Source: Afipia sp. (lineage in GTDB: Bacteria > Pseudomonadota > Alphaproteobacteria > Rhizobiales > Xanthobacteraceae). Taken from it: a stretch of DNA of 64,000 nucleotides. Position numbers and translations under genes: made by a program. The stretch covers positions 37,330-101,329 of the forward strand of contig JAFVHU010000110.1 of NCBI GenBank assembly GCA_017474385.1. The letters are read 5' to 3'. The notes beneath the pieces are model-generated. The model was not told the DNA's origin, did not search any database, and saw only the letters and a program-made list of their open reading frames with translations. Below are positions 35,227-43,525 of the stretch, one piece after another; the first letter of the stretch is position 1; every line of letters begins with the position of its first letter.

Positions 35227-36783
35227 ATGAGCAAGATTAAGAGCCTTATCCTGGGTTCGGCGGCAGGTTTCGTCGCGATCGCCGGGGCACAGGCAGCTGA
35301 TCTTCCCGTCAAGGCCAAAGCGGTCCAGTACGTGAAGATCTGCTCCCTTTATGGCGCCGGATTCTACTACATGCCCGGCACCGACACCTGCATCAAGCTG
35401 GGTGGTTACATTCAGGCCGACGCCAACATCAACGGCAACAACTACAATGGGCCGGCGTGGAATGAAAACGCAGGTCCCAACGGCGCCGGTGTTTTCGGCA
35501 CCGAGAGCCGCAATTCGGATTCGTTCACGACCCGCGCGCGCGTCCAGCTCAACCTTGATACCCGCACTGCTACCGAATACGGCGTGGTTCGCACCTACTG
35601 GTCGAGCCACTTCGAGCACAGCACGGGCTTCGGGCCGTCGTCAGGCAACCTCACGGTGGACTACGGCTTCATCCAGTTCGCCGGCTTTACCTTCGGTAAG
35701 GCGCTCTCGACCTTTCAGACGCCGTGGGGCGCTTACGGCGCCAACAACAACACCGCATTCCTGATCGGCGGCTACGACAACGCGACTGGCATCAACCAGA
35801 TCGCCTACACGTGGCAGTTCGGCAACGGCCTGTCGGCTCAGTTGGGTCTTGAAGACAACAAGGTCATCAATCGTGCGCCACTGTTGAACGCCAGCGCTGT
35901 TATCGCCGGCGCAACTCCAGCCGCTACAGCAGGTGCCTATCTCGGCGCCGGGGCGCTGGCAGCAAACCAGAACGGTACGGGCGGTCAGTTGTCGCCTGAC
36001 ATCACCGGTAACATGAAGATCGATCAGGCAGCGTTTACTGCCCAGATCTCCGGTGCGGCCCACAATGTCAATGCTAATTACTACAGCACCGTTGCTGGTG
36101 CTCTCGGAAACGAGGGCTCCGGTCGTCCGAGCAGTGTCTGGGGCTTTGCTGTCGCTGGTGGTCTTCAGTTGAAGCAACTGCCGACCGGCGCTGGCGACAA
36201 GCTGTCGCTGGACTTCACCTACACGGACGGTGCTCCGAAGTATGTGATCAGCGGCGTGACCGGCAACACGTTCGACAACTTCGGCTCGGCGGTCAACGCC
36301 GGCAGCTACCAGTCGTTCGCTTCGGTCAACCTGTATGACGGTGTTTACACCAACGGTGGCAGCATCGAGAAGACCAAGGCTTGGGGCTTCCGTGGCACCT
36401 TCGTGCACAACTGGACCCCGAACTGGGAATCCAGCGTATTCGGTAGCTACACCCGCGTCGACTACAACGGTAATGCATCTGCTGCGATCTGCGCACGTCA
36501 GTTTGCATCGGTTGGCACGCTCACTGGCGGTGCAACGGCTAACGGCTACTCCTGCAACCCGGATTTCAACATCTGGCAGGTCGGTACCCGCACCGCTTGG
36601 ACTCCTGTCCGCAACCTGACCTTCTCGGGCGAGTTGCTGTACACGATGCTCGACCAGTTCAACACTGGCTCGATCAGCACGACCGGTGCGAATCTGATCG
36701 GCGGCTTCAAGCCCGCCGGCGCCTACGACTACAAGGACCAGGGTATCTGGTCGGGCAACGTCCGCGTCCGCCGCACCTTCTGA
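35227..36783 (+). CDS. Outer-membrane porin, Bradyrhizobium/Afipia type
   Basis: 518 residues from ATG 35227, with TTGGAGG ribosome site. The signal peptide MSKIKSLILGSAAGFVAIAG is cleaved near QAADLPVKAK. The mature protein begins with the group signature VKICSLYGAGFYYMPGTDTC and IKLGGYIQAD, has alternating beta-strand segments throughout, and ends GNVRVRRTF with terminal phenylalanine for BAM recognition. It forms a trimeric general diffusion channel. It is followed by a strong terminator. It sits between two HCC modules as a passenger. Confidence 0.95.
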   Translation: MSKIKSLILGSAAGFVAIAGAQAADLPVKAKAVQYVKICSLYGAGFYYMPGTDTCIKLGGYIQADANINGNNYNGPAWNENAGPNGAGVFGTESRNSDSFTTRARVQLNLDTRTATEYGVVRTYWSSHFEHSTGFGPSSGNLTVDYGFIQFAGFTFGKALSTFQTPWGAYGANNNTAFLIGGYDNATGINQIAYTWQFGNGLSAQLGLEDNKVINRAPLLNASAVIAGATPAATAGAYLGAGALAANQNGTGGQLSPDITGNMKIDQAAFTAQISGAAHNVNANYYSTVAGALGNEGSGRPSSVWGFAVAGGLQLKQLPTGAGDKLSLDFTYTDGAPKYVISGVTGNTFDNFGSAVNAGSYQSFASVNLYDGVYTNGGSIEKTKAWGFRGTFVHNWTPNWESSVFGSYTRVDYNGNASAAICARQFASVGTLTGGATANGYSCNPDFNIWQVGTRTAWTPVRNLTFSGELLYTMLDQFNTGSISTTGANLIGGFKPAGAYDYKDQGIWSGNVRVRRTF

Positions 36784-36853
36784 GTGCAACGCTACTGAAA
36801 GGAGATTCAAAGGGAGATTCAAGTCGAATCCTAATGAAGTCTAAAACCTCCAG

Positions 36854-36884
36854 AACCCCCGGCAATGCCCTGCCGGGGGTTTTA
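36854..36884 (+). terminator. Rho-independent terminator of the porin gene
   Basis: AACCCCCGGCA pairs perfectly with TGCCGGGGGTT around a six-base loop, followed by a short T-run, about 70 nt after the porin stop codon. Confidence 0.9.
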
Positions 36885-37351
36885 CTATGGCAGCGCCAGG
36901 TTCATAGACCGCCAGCTTGCAAAGCCTCGCCCAATTTGAGCCAAACGCATGATTCATAACTCCAGGAAAGTCTATCGGAGGAGACATGGCGCACGGATCT
37001 ATCGTTGGCTGAGCGCACACTCCATTCGGCAAACTTGAAGAGGTTGAATGTTGACTTGGTGGACCATTTTGAACCAGCGAATGAGGCGATGAATGAACGA
37101 CTATGGAATGTAAAAGGGGTGAAGAGTTCGCAGAACACCTTCCCTCGAATTCCGCTCTGGCACGGCACCTCGATATCGATATTGGCGATTGCGCACGGCC
37201 GCGCACAAAAAAATCCAACGACGGCGCCCTCGGCGGGTCGAACTCGTTGCTCAAGGGTTAATCCGGTTGCCCGCTTGGCAGCCGTCTGGTTCGCCTCTAT
37301 GCTCTGCGGCTCAGACCAAACATAAATTAGTTGGAAATCCGGCATCCGGGA
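36885..37351. other. Region without a convincing gene before HCC copy 2
   Basis: About 470 nt. A plus-strand frame (37005-37325) reads NLKRLNVDLVDHFEPANEAMN and SSQNTFPRIPLWHG and has some protein character, but no family or ribosome site; it may be a scrap of a lost gene. No module sequence was recognised here except the last 20 nt before the HCC start. Confidence 0.45.
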
Positions 37352-37840
37352 ATGTTCGTGCATCTCACCAAAGCTAAGCGATTGAGGGCTGGATGGCTTC
37401 TTGCCCTAGTCTATTTGCTTTGCGTAGTGGCGCCGGGCTTCTCGTTTGCGTTGAGCGATGGGTCCCGTACAGCGCTGTGCCCTATGGACGGAAGCCACCA
37501 ATTCGGCATCATGCAGGTCCATCAATCGGGCGTGCGCACCTTGCAGGATGTTCAAAGGGATGGCCATGTCCACGCACATCCTGCGGGATACAGCCATTTC
37601 AGTATGTCGGACACTTCTGACGATCCGATATCGATCGCTGGCGAAACTTCAGTCCCCACGGATGACCACCACAAGTCTTCAGGGATGCAATGCTGCGGTA
37701 TGATTTGCGTCAGTGCATTGCCCGCAGCATTGGTCGAAATCGGTAAGCCTTCTCAACCGATGTCGCGTTCTGTATCTGAGACCTACCAGCATCTCGCCGG
37801 CAACGCGTCCTCCCGGCATTACCGTCCTCCCATTTCCTGA
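37352..37840 (+). CDS. His/Cys-rich exported protein, HCC family copy 2
   Basis: 162 residues. Leader MFVHLTKAKRLRAGWLLALV with cleavage near SFALSDG. The middle has CPMDGSHQFGIMQVHQSG and VHAHPAGYSHFSMSD, then SSGMQCCGMICVSALPAALV and the RHYRPPIS end. It is the closest relative of copy 1 at the N-terminus. Predicted exported and metal-binding through His/Cys/Met (inference). It precedes the chimeric lipoprotein-cupredoxin by 73 nt, and an intervening hairpin is kept, so they are probably one transcript. Confidence 0.8.
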   Translation: MFVHLTKAKRLRAGWLLALVYLLCVVAPGFSFALSDGSRTALCPMDGSHQFGIMQVHQSGVRTLQDVQRDGHVHAHPAGYSHFSMSDTSDDPISIAGETSVPTDDHHKSSGMQCCGMICVSALPAALVEIGKPSQPMSRSVSETYQHLAGNASSRHYRPPIS

Positions 37841-37859
37841 ACTGACGATGAACTGGTGC

Positions 37860-37878
37860 TGAGCCCGTTGAGGGCTTG
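37860..37878 (+). promoter_or_regulatory. HCC-downstream hairpin, copy 2
   Basis: AGCCC and GGGCT form the core stem, extendable by two G-T pairs to 37860-37866 with 37872-37878, around loop GTTGA. It lies 19 nt after the HCC stop and is followed by a GATTCAT element and the next start codon. Confidence 0.6.
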
Positions 37879-37913
37879 CGTACCTTTGATTCATACAGTT
37901 CAGGAAGTCTGTC

Positions 37914-38564
37914 ATGTTCACGCAGTGTGGGGCGAAGTTCGCCGCCGTTCATTCGGTGGTGTGCGAAATCTATCGTCATAAGAGCATCAACGTCACTGCG
38001 ACATTAGCTCTGCTTTCTATGGGCGGCTTGGCATCGGGATGTGTGGTCCCAATCGCCTTGAACGAGGATCCGGCGAATCCAAGTGCGAAGGTAACCAGCG
38101 TAGCTTGCCGCTCGACGGTCGCGCCCCCAACGGGATCGGCTTGGGCTGCCGAAGGAGTTCCAGGCCACCACCATGACGATTCATTCTCGGATCGAGGATC
38201 AGGTGATGCGAAGAAGCCGGCACGAATTGTCAAAGTGACCATGGGTGAGGTGGACGGAAGGATGATGTTCATGCCGGCGAAAGTCGACGTGAAGGAGGGC
38301 GAGCAAATCAAGTTTATGCTGCGCAACAATGGCGAGCTGGACCATGAGTTCGTCCTCGGCTGCGCGGCAGATCATCTTCAACATGTTAAGGCGATGAAGG
38401 CGAACCCGGACATTGAGCATATCGATACAAACGCCCGGCGGCTTGCTCCAAAGAAGTCGAGCGAGATCGTCTGGAAGTTCAACAAGCCAGGCGAATTCGA
38501 ATTCGCCTGCTTGATCCCCGGACATCGTGAAGCTGGCATGGTCGGTATCGTCGTGGCGAAGTAA
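37914..38564 (+). CDS. Chimeric lipid-anchored cupredoxin
   Basis: 216 residues that look like three module genes joined. Residues 1-48 (MFTQCGAKFAA...GGLASGCVVPIA) match the lipoprotein at 47668 and keep a lipobox. Residues about 50-65 (EDPANPSAKVTSVACRSTVAP) match the lipoprotein at 48048. From about 66 (SAWAAEGVPGHHHDDSFSD) it is the cupredoxin of 51208. Type 1 copper ligands are intact: His in NGELDHEF, and Cys, His, Met in CLIPGHREAGM. The result is a membrane-anchored plastocyanin-like copper carrier. The TolC-like and oxidase genes normally between these parts are deleted. Confidence 0.85.
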   Translation: MFTQCGAKFAAVHSVVCEIYRHKSINVTATLALLSMGGLASGCVVPIALNEDPANPSAKVTSVACRSTVAPPTGSAWAAEGVPGHHHDDSFSDRGSGDAKKPARIVKVTMGEVDGRMMFMPAKVDVKEGEQIKFMLRNNGELDHEFVLGCAADHLQHVKAMKANPDIEHIDTNARRLAPKKSSEIVWKFNKPGEFEFACLIPGHREAGMVGIVVAK

Positions 38565-38587
38565 CTCGCCGCGACGGTGGCGACACG

Positions 38588-38652
38588 ATTTAGTTTGAAG
38601 CGGAAATGGCACCGCCGGTATCACGATTATCAAGATGCAGAAGAGAAAGTAG
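38588..38652 (+). pseudogene. Remnant of the 3' end of cusF
   Basis: Immediately after the cupredoxin, 65 nt match the end of the cusF gene (51968-52033), including the TCACGATTATCAAGATGCA-like stretch and the AAAGTAG/AAAGTGA stop. In the matching frame it encodes a degraded FEAERTTAGITITKMQ tail. The rest of cusF is gone. Confidence 0.75.
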
Positions 38653-38715
38653 GGAGCGGCGGTCCGCGCGAAGGTCTTCAAACCATCGTACCACCGGGCC
38701 GTTGGATAGGATTGC

Positions 38716-39717
38716 ATGTTCCGACCGGAAGGGAGACCTCGCTTGAGTCGAATTGCCGCTGCAGCGGACACACCGACGATCATATACGACCGCGAAACCG
38801 GGACTCTGACCGGTGCAGGTCCGCTCGACACTATAGCGGTTGGCGCGCTCCGGGCCGGGTCGGTGCTGACTAGGCCGTTTGGTCACCGCGGCTATGGACT
38901 TGGATGCAAGATGGTTTCCGTCCTGGCGACGAACGGCGACATTGTGGTGAAGTTGAATTCCGATGCGGCCTTCGCTATTCCGCTTGCCGACCCTTACTGG
39001 AGCAGGATCCTCAATCGTCGTTACGACTATGAGGAGGAGATGGAAGCCCTGCTCTGGAGCGCAGCCGGGCTTAAATACACTCTAGTCGATTGCGGCGCGA
39101 ATTTCGGATACTGGTCTGTGCTCGCGACCAGCGAGCCGTTCGGCAAGCAATCGGCGCTGGCGATCGAGGCTGCTCCAGCAAACGCAACGCGGCTGGAGGC
39201 CAATGCCAGGCTGAACGGTGGCCGCTTTCGATGTCTTAACGCCGCCATCGGTGAACAATCGATTGGTTACGCGAGGATCGTGGGTCAAAAGCATGAGGCT
39301 TTCGCAGCAATACCTATCGAATCTGAAGAACGCGATGCGGTCAGGATGATGTCGGTAGACGGATTGGCAGATAAGGGGCTCATCGACGCGTCCTTACCGT
39401 GTCTGATCAAGTTGGATGTGGAAGGACAGGAGATAGAGTCGCTGGGGGGGGCTCGCCAGGTGTTGGCTGGCGACAGCGTTGTTGTCTGCGAAGATCACGG
39501 AGCCGACCGGACACACAGCGTCACTCGTCACCTTATTCAAAGTACCGGCCTCAAGACATTTGCCTTCGACCCAGCGAAAGGCCTCTTTTTTGCGGTGACC
39601 GAACCATCCGATCTTGATCGGATCAAGCGGCACGCCTGGGTGGGCTACAATGTTTTCGCGACGTCAAGCCCTCTGTGGGAAGATAGACTGCTCTCAGCGA
39701 CGTGGGCTTACCGATGA
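38716..39717 (+). CDS. FkbM-family SAM-dependent methyltransferase
   Basis: 333 residues. The SAM-binding motif is YTLVDCGANFGYWSVLATS. The later FkbM motifs are IKLDVEGQEIESLGGARQ and VVVCEDHG. FkbM enzymes O-methylate sugars or small molecules. The long N-terminus (1-110) is not part of the usual domain. The stop codon overlaps the GNAT start (ATGA at 39714), so the two proteins are made together. A small trace of the same gene end remains before the second GNAT at 52 kb, which shows the pair is ancestral to the module. Confidence 0.85.
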   Translation: MFRPEGRPRLSRIAAAADTPTIIYDRETGTLTGAGPLDTIAVGALRAGSVLTRPFGHRGYGLGCKMVSVLATNGDIVVKLNSDAAFAIPLADPYWSRILNRRYDYEEEMEALLWSAAGLKYTLVDCGANFGYWSVLATSEPFGKQSALAIEAAPANATRLEANARLNGGRFRCLNAAIGEQSIGYARIVGQKHEAFAAIPIESEERDAVRMMSVDGLADKGLIDASLPCLIKLDVEGQEIESLGGARQVLAGDSVVVCEDHGADRTHSVTRHLIQSTGLKTFAFDPAKGLFFAVTEPSDLDRIKRHAWVGYNVFATSSPLWEDRLLSATWAYR

Positions 39718-40376
39718 CCATCTCGGGCAGAGGTGGCAGGACTCCAGCATTTGCGAACAAAGCCACCGGGCGCAGACAGATTGCGATCAGACCTGCGACG
39801 CGCGAAGACAGTCGTATGATTGCGAAATTGGCCTATCTCGCGGATGGCGATACACTTGCGTTCATCCTGCGCGGGATCGACCCTACAGCGGAAGCAATGC
39901 CAGTTTATCGGGAGATGGCCGCTGCGACGACGGGAATACTCTCGCAAGAGAATTGCATAATTGCGGAGTCAGGCGATCGAATCGTTGGCATGGCAAATGC
40001 GTTTCCCGCCCGGCTGATTGAATCTGAGATCGCGGGTCTGATATTGACTGAGCGTGAGGAATTGCTGCGGCCACGCGTGGAGCTCAACGAACCCACTAGC
40101 TATCTACTAAACAGCATCGCTGTTCTGCCTGGTTACCGCAGGCTAGGCGTAGGCGCGGCTTTGCTCGCTGCGGTCATCGAAGACGGCAAGAGGCAGTTGT
40201 TTCCGTCTGTGACGGTGCATGTTTGGGCGGACAACACGGAAGCTGTCGCGTTCTATTTCCATGCTGGTTTCAAGGAGGTTCGTCGCGCGAGCATCTCCTG
40301 GCACCCAGATTTGTCACGAACGGGCGGAAGCCTTCTCATGATGTTGCCGATCGAAGTTGAAGCGGAGATTCGGTGA
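39714..40376 (+). CDS. GNAT-family N-acetyltransferase, copy A
   Basis: 220 residues. The C-terminal half has the acetyl-CoA motif A as IAVLPGYRRLGVGAALLAAVI (R/Q-x-x-G-x-G/A) and motif B as VHVWADNTEAVAFYFHAGFKEV. The N-terminal part IRPATREDSRMIAKLAYLADGD...FILRGID is shared with copy B at 52188. The acceptor is unknown. It is about 70 percent identical to copy B by eye, and both follow fkbM or its trace. Coupled to fkbM by ATGA. Confidence 0.88.
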   Translation: MTISGRGGRTPAFANKATGRRQIAIRPATREDSRMIAKLAYLADGDTLAFILRGIDPTAEAMPVYREMAAATTGILSQENCIIAESGDRIVGMANAFPARLIESEIAGLILTEREELLRPRVELNEPTSYLLNSIAVLPGYRRLGVGAALLAAVIEDGKRQLFPSVTVHVWADNTEAVAFYFHAGFKEVRRASISWHPDLSRTGGSLLMMLPIEVEAEIR

Positions 40377-40516
40377 AGCGGAACCTTGCAAGCGGGCGCG
40401 GGTTCGCGCACGCTCACGATCGGCACCAATGTCATCCACAAGGAGCGGGTGCAAGAGCCGGCTGGTCGGCCAACTGCGCGCTTCTTTCATGCAGGTTCTC
40501 TATGCCCGCGTCGCCT

Positions 40517-41953
40517 TCATATGACGCGTATCAGCCCGAACATGCCGCCGGACTGATGCTCCAGGATATGGCAATGGAACATCCAGTCGCCTGGATTGTC
40601 TGCAACGAACGCGATTTCGACGCGCTCGCGCGGGTCCATCATCACCGTGTCCTGCCATTCGCTGCGGCGTGTCGGCTGACCGTTGCGCGCGATCACCCGA
40701 AAAACGTGGCCATGCAAATGCATCGGATGGTGCCAGGCCGTATCGTTGATGAGGGTCAGTCGACAGGATTGGTTTCGCTTCAGTGTGAGGAATGGATCAA
40801 GGATGTGCCCTTTGGCGGCAACGCCATTGATCGACCATAAGAGACCGTTGTGCATGAGCGTTCGCATGTTGGTGCGCTGACCGTCCATTATCGCTGAAAT
40901 CATGCCGCCCATCATCCCTCCGCCGAGCATGATGTCGTGCCGCTCAGCATTTTCCAGATCGGGTTCCGACAGCGGATTGGCGGGGAGGCGGATCGGCTTT
41001 GCGTCTGCGAGATCCCGCAGTTGGGCCGCATCGCTGTAGGCGAGGTCCAGCAGTTTGTATTCACGGTGGCGATAAAAGGCATCGACCACACGGTAGCGCT
41101 TGCCCGGCTGTCCGCGCAGATCGAGCAAGATGTCTGCGCGCATGGCGGGACCGAGGACGATGCGGTTGTTGGCCGGGGCGTGTGGTTCGACCGGGTGGCC
41201 ATCGATGGCAATCACTTGCGCTGTATGACCCTCGAACTCAAGACCGAAAATGCGTGCGTTGGCAGCGTTGATCAGGCGCAGACGGATGCGTTCGCCGGCG
41301 CGGACGTCGAAGTTGCCGGGAATGCGGCCGTTCACCGTGACTGTGTTTCCGATGCGGCCGTTGTGTCCGACGTCGTGCAGGTTATTGAAATCGTTCTTGA
41401 TTGACGCATCTTTCTGCAAGCGCCAGTCGCTGAGCACCCATGTGATGTCACGATCGACGGCGATCGGATTCCGCTCATCGACAATCAGTGCTCCATAGAG
41501 GCCGCGCGCGACCTGTGCGGAGCTGTGATGATGCGGGTGATACCAGAACGTACCCGCATCGAGGCAGTCGAACTCATACGTGAAGGTCTCGCCGGGGCCG
41601 ATTGGCTTCTGGGTAATATGTGCGACACCGTCCATGGCATTCGGCACGCGCAGCCCGTGCCAATGTACGGTCGTTTCCTCGGGTAATCGGTTTTCGACCT
41701 GCACCTGGATGCGGTCACCCTGGCGGACCCGAAGCTCCGGGCCTGGAACATTGCTTCCATAAGACCAGACATCGGTGTCGGGACCGTGAGCGCCAATAAT
41801 GGACTGACGGCTTGGAGCGGCAATCAGTTTGAATTGCTTGATCGGCGATTCTGGAGCGGGTGCGGCACGAAGCACGGATGCCGTTGTGGCAAGACTTGCA
41901 CCGGCGAGGAGAATTTCCCGGCGGTCGAGCATCGAAGAGTAAATTGGTGTCAT
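40517..41953 (-). CDS. Multicopper oxidase (CueO/laccase-like)
   Basis: 478 residues with the complete copper set: HWHG, FWYHPHHHSSAQ, HPMHLHGHVF and WMFHCHILEHQSGGMF. The last carries the type 1 Cys, His and axial Met. A signal peptide with DRREILLAGASLATTASVLRA (twin-arginine-like DRR) directs periplasmic export; ATG 41932 is an alternative start. A short Met-rich loop (GGGMMGGMISAIMDGQRTNM) resembles CueO Cu(I) sites. It probably oxidises Cu(I). It is downstream of the 42062 Cys-rich gene on the same strand and is unlike the other three oxidases of the window in detail. Confidence 0.93.
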   Translation of the reverse strand: MTPIYSSMLDRREILLAGASLATTASVLRAAPAPESPIKQFKLIAAPSRQSIIGAHGPDTDVWSYGSNVPGPELRVRQGDRIQVQVENRLPEETTVHWHGLRVPNAMDGVAHITQKPIGPGETFTYEFDCLDAGTFWYHPHHHSSAQVARGLYGALIVDERNPIAVDRDITWVLSDWRLQKDASIKNDFNNLHDVGHNGRIGNTVTVNGRIPGNFDVRAGERIRLRLINAANARIFGLEFEGHTAQVIAIDGHPVEPHAPANNRIVLGPAMRADILLDLRGQPGKRYRVVDAFYRHREYKLLDLAYSDAAQLRDLADAKPIRLPANPLSEPDLENAERHDIMLGGGMMGGMISAIMDGQRTNMRTLMHNGLLWSINGVAAKGHILDPFLTLKRNQSCRLTLINDTAWHHPMHLHGHVFRVIARNGQPTRRSEWQDTVMMDPRERVEIAFVADNPGDWMFHCHILEHQSGGMFGLIRVI

Positions 41954-42061
41954 TGATCGTCATCCTGGGGCTGCTGCGGAGGGCTGGAAACGCTACCCGT
42001 GTGTCAGAAGAGACACACCAGTACCGCGCACACGAGGCGCCATCGCGGAACGCGACGCGTC

Positions 42062-42409
42062 TTAGGTCCGGACAACAGACTTTGGAGGGGATGCGATCGG
42101 CGGGGCGATCCATTCAGTACCCGAAGGGGTCGCGACCTGATCAAAAGTGATGAGAGGAAAAGCAGGAAGGATAAACTCCACCGCCGGAATCGCTACCATG
42201 TTGCTGCACGGTATGGCGCATGCACAATCGGTCATTCTGCTGTCGCCGTCGGCGCAGCCGTCACATTCCGCTGACACGCTCGCTTCAGTCGCGGTGAAAG
42301 CCATTCGGGCGTCCGTTGCGGCTGCCTGGGCACCATGTGTCATGTGCCCGAGAAGCAGAGCCAACGTCAAAATCAGCGCTAGAAATGGCCGGATCGTCTT
42401 CAGCGTCAT
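42062..42409 (-). CDS. Small exported Cys-rich protein preceding the oxidase
   Basis: 115 residues. Signal peptide MTLKTIRPFLALILTLALLL, cleavage near AQAAATD. The mature part has CDGCADGDSRMTDCACAIPC, six cysteines in about 20 residues, then VAIPAVEFILPAF and a terminal APPIASPP. The order signal peptide, Cys cluster, ALPA/AIPA block and a Pro-rich end resembles HCC proteins and DUF2946-like proteins, a distant link I infer but cannot prove. It is 108 nt upstream of the oxidase gene and probably co-transcribed. Confidence 0.7.
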   Translation of the reverse strand: MTLKTIRPFLALILTLALLLGHMTHGAQAAATDARMAFTATEASVSAECDGCADGDSRMTDCACAIPCSNMVAIPAVEFILPAFPLITFDQVATPSGTEWIAPPIASPPKSVVRT

Positions 42410-42743
42410 TGTTGCGAGATAACAACATGCCCATACTGTTGCCAGTCCAAGAGGTGCGGCAGATCGTCCTTAAACGGGGGAGGCAGCCGCTCTCCCGTCC
42501 GCTTGCACTCAGTTTTCCCGGCGGGATCGTCGCGGGTCGGCTTGCAGCGCGCCGAGGTGCGCAAGCCGAAGGCTCTGGAGGGGGCGACCCGCAAGCTGAC
42601 AAGGCACCGCGTTCGGGCAGATCGAGTCGCAACAGTCCGAGGAAACTCTAGGTTGAGATATGACGGGCCTTGGCGCAAACGACGACCTGACGTAAGTGTT
42701 ATACATAGTACTCAGCATCCAACTATCGAGATAGGCCACATTC
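42410..42743. other. Divergent intergenic region
   Basis: 334 nt between the Cys-rich/oxidase pair (leftward) and HCC copy 3 (rightward). No convincing gene. It must hold both promoters; an AT-rich patch at 42695-42730 (GTGTTATACATAGTACT) precedes HCC3. Confidence 0.45.
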
Positions 42744-43220
42744 ATGTTGACGCGTGTCGACAGATCAATGCGACTGAGGGCAGGACTGCTACTCGCGGTG
42801 ATCTATCAGATTTGCGTGTTGGTGCCGGGTCTTTCCTTCGCGTTCAGCGAAGCGCGGAACGCGCGATGTCTTACCGACGAGAACCGCGCTGCGGGCATTG
42901 CGCATGTCCACGGTCAAGATGCTCGTATTGTGCAACACGCAGATGTTGACTTCGAGGCCGACAAACATTCGGGCCCGGTTTCAAAGCAAGCGCGTGGTGA
43001 AGGCGGGCCGTCAGTGTCCACTGAAACTCCATCAACGGGGTCTGACCAGCACAAGTCTGCAGACAGTCAATGCTGCGGACTGACTTGTGTAACGGCTTTG
43101 CCGGCGACGGTTACGGAATTTGTGCAGCCTTTGGTTCCGCCGTCGCTTTGCATGGCCCCCCTCAACCGCAATGTCGCGGACAATGCTCCGGTTCGCCTCT
43201 ACCGTCCCCCCATTACCTGA
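42744..43220 (+). CDS. His/Cys-rich exported protein, HCC family copy 3
   Basis: 158 residues. Leader MLTRVDRSMRLRAGLLLAVI with cleavage near SFAFSEA. The middle holds CLTDENRAAGIAHVHGQDA and HADVDFEADKHSG. Conserved blocks are HKSADSQCCGLTCVTALPAT and NAPVRLYRPPIT. Its N-terminal half is closest to copy 4. Exported and likely metal-binding (inference). Only traces of the following module genes remain after it. Confidence 0.8.
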   Translation: MLTRVDRSMRLRAGLLLAVIYQICVLVPGLSFAFSEARNARCLTDENRAAGIAHVHGQDARIVQHADVDFEADKHSGPVSKQARGEGGPSVSTETPSTGSDQHKSADSQCCGLTCVTALPATVTEFVQPLVPPSLCMAPLNRNVADNAPVRLYRPPIT

Positions 43221-43244
43221 TCTGAACTTGACGAGTTTCGGAGT

Positions 43245-43264
43245 CGCGCCCCGCTAAGGGCGTG
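43245..43264 (+). promoter_or_regulatory. HCC-downstream hairpin, copy 3
   Basis: CGCGCCC and GGGCGTG make a seven-base-pair stem with one G-T pair around loop CGCTAA, 24 nt after the HCC stop. It is followed by TGGTTCATCG at 43271. Confidence 0.6.
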
Positions 43265-43298
43265 CGAAGCTGGTTCATCGTCAATTTTTCGAAAGCAT

Positions 43299-43337
43299 AT
43301 GCGCCAGAGCGTTGGGCGAACTTGGCAGTCTATTTAG
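43299..43337 (+). pseudogene. Remnant of module gene 2 start, copy 3
   Basis: ATG at 43299 follows the conserved hairpin and TGGTTCATCGTCA element at the same spacing as lipoprotein 1 in copy 4, but only MRQSVGRTWQSI is encoded before a stop. The rest of the 43338-43525 gap has no gene except a 27-codon frame at 43456-43539 that overlaps the glycosyltransferase start. Confidence 0.45.
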
Positions 43338-43525
43338 AGCCAAAGTCTTAGGTGTGCCGCCTGTCGTCATGCTCGCGCTGTCCTGCAGCTTTTGAAGCCG
43401 TTTGAACACTGACAATAGCGAAACGCCATTAGTCGCGCGAGAGGATGTTTCACCCATGATGAAGATCCCTGGAGACTTTGCGCGCGACTACTACAACGAC
43501 TCCGGGATCTCAGGAAAGAAGCTGT

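Noticed and set aside
35641-36822. A 393-codon minus-strand frame opposite the porin
   Set aside because: Antisense shadow; the porin signature, signal peptide and terminator fix the coding strand.
37005-37325. Plus-strand 106-codon frame before HCC copy 2
   Set aside because: Some protein character but no start context or family; could be a scrap of a lost gene, not callable.
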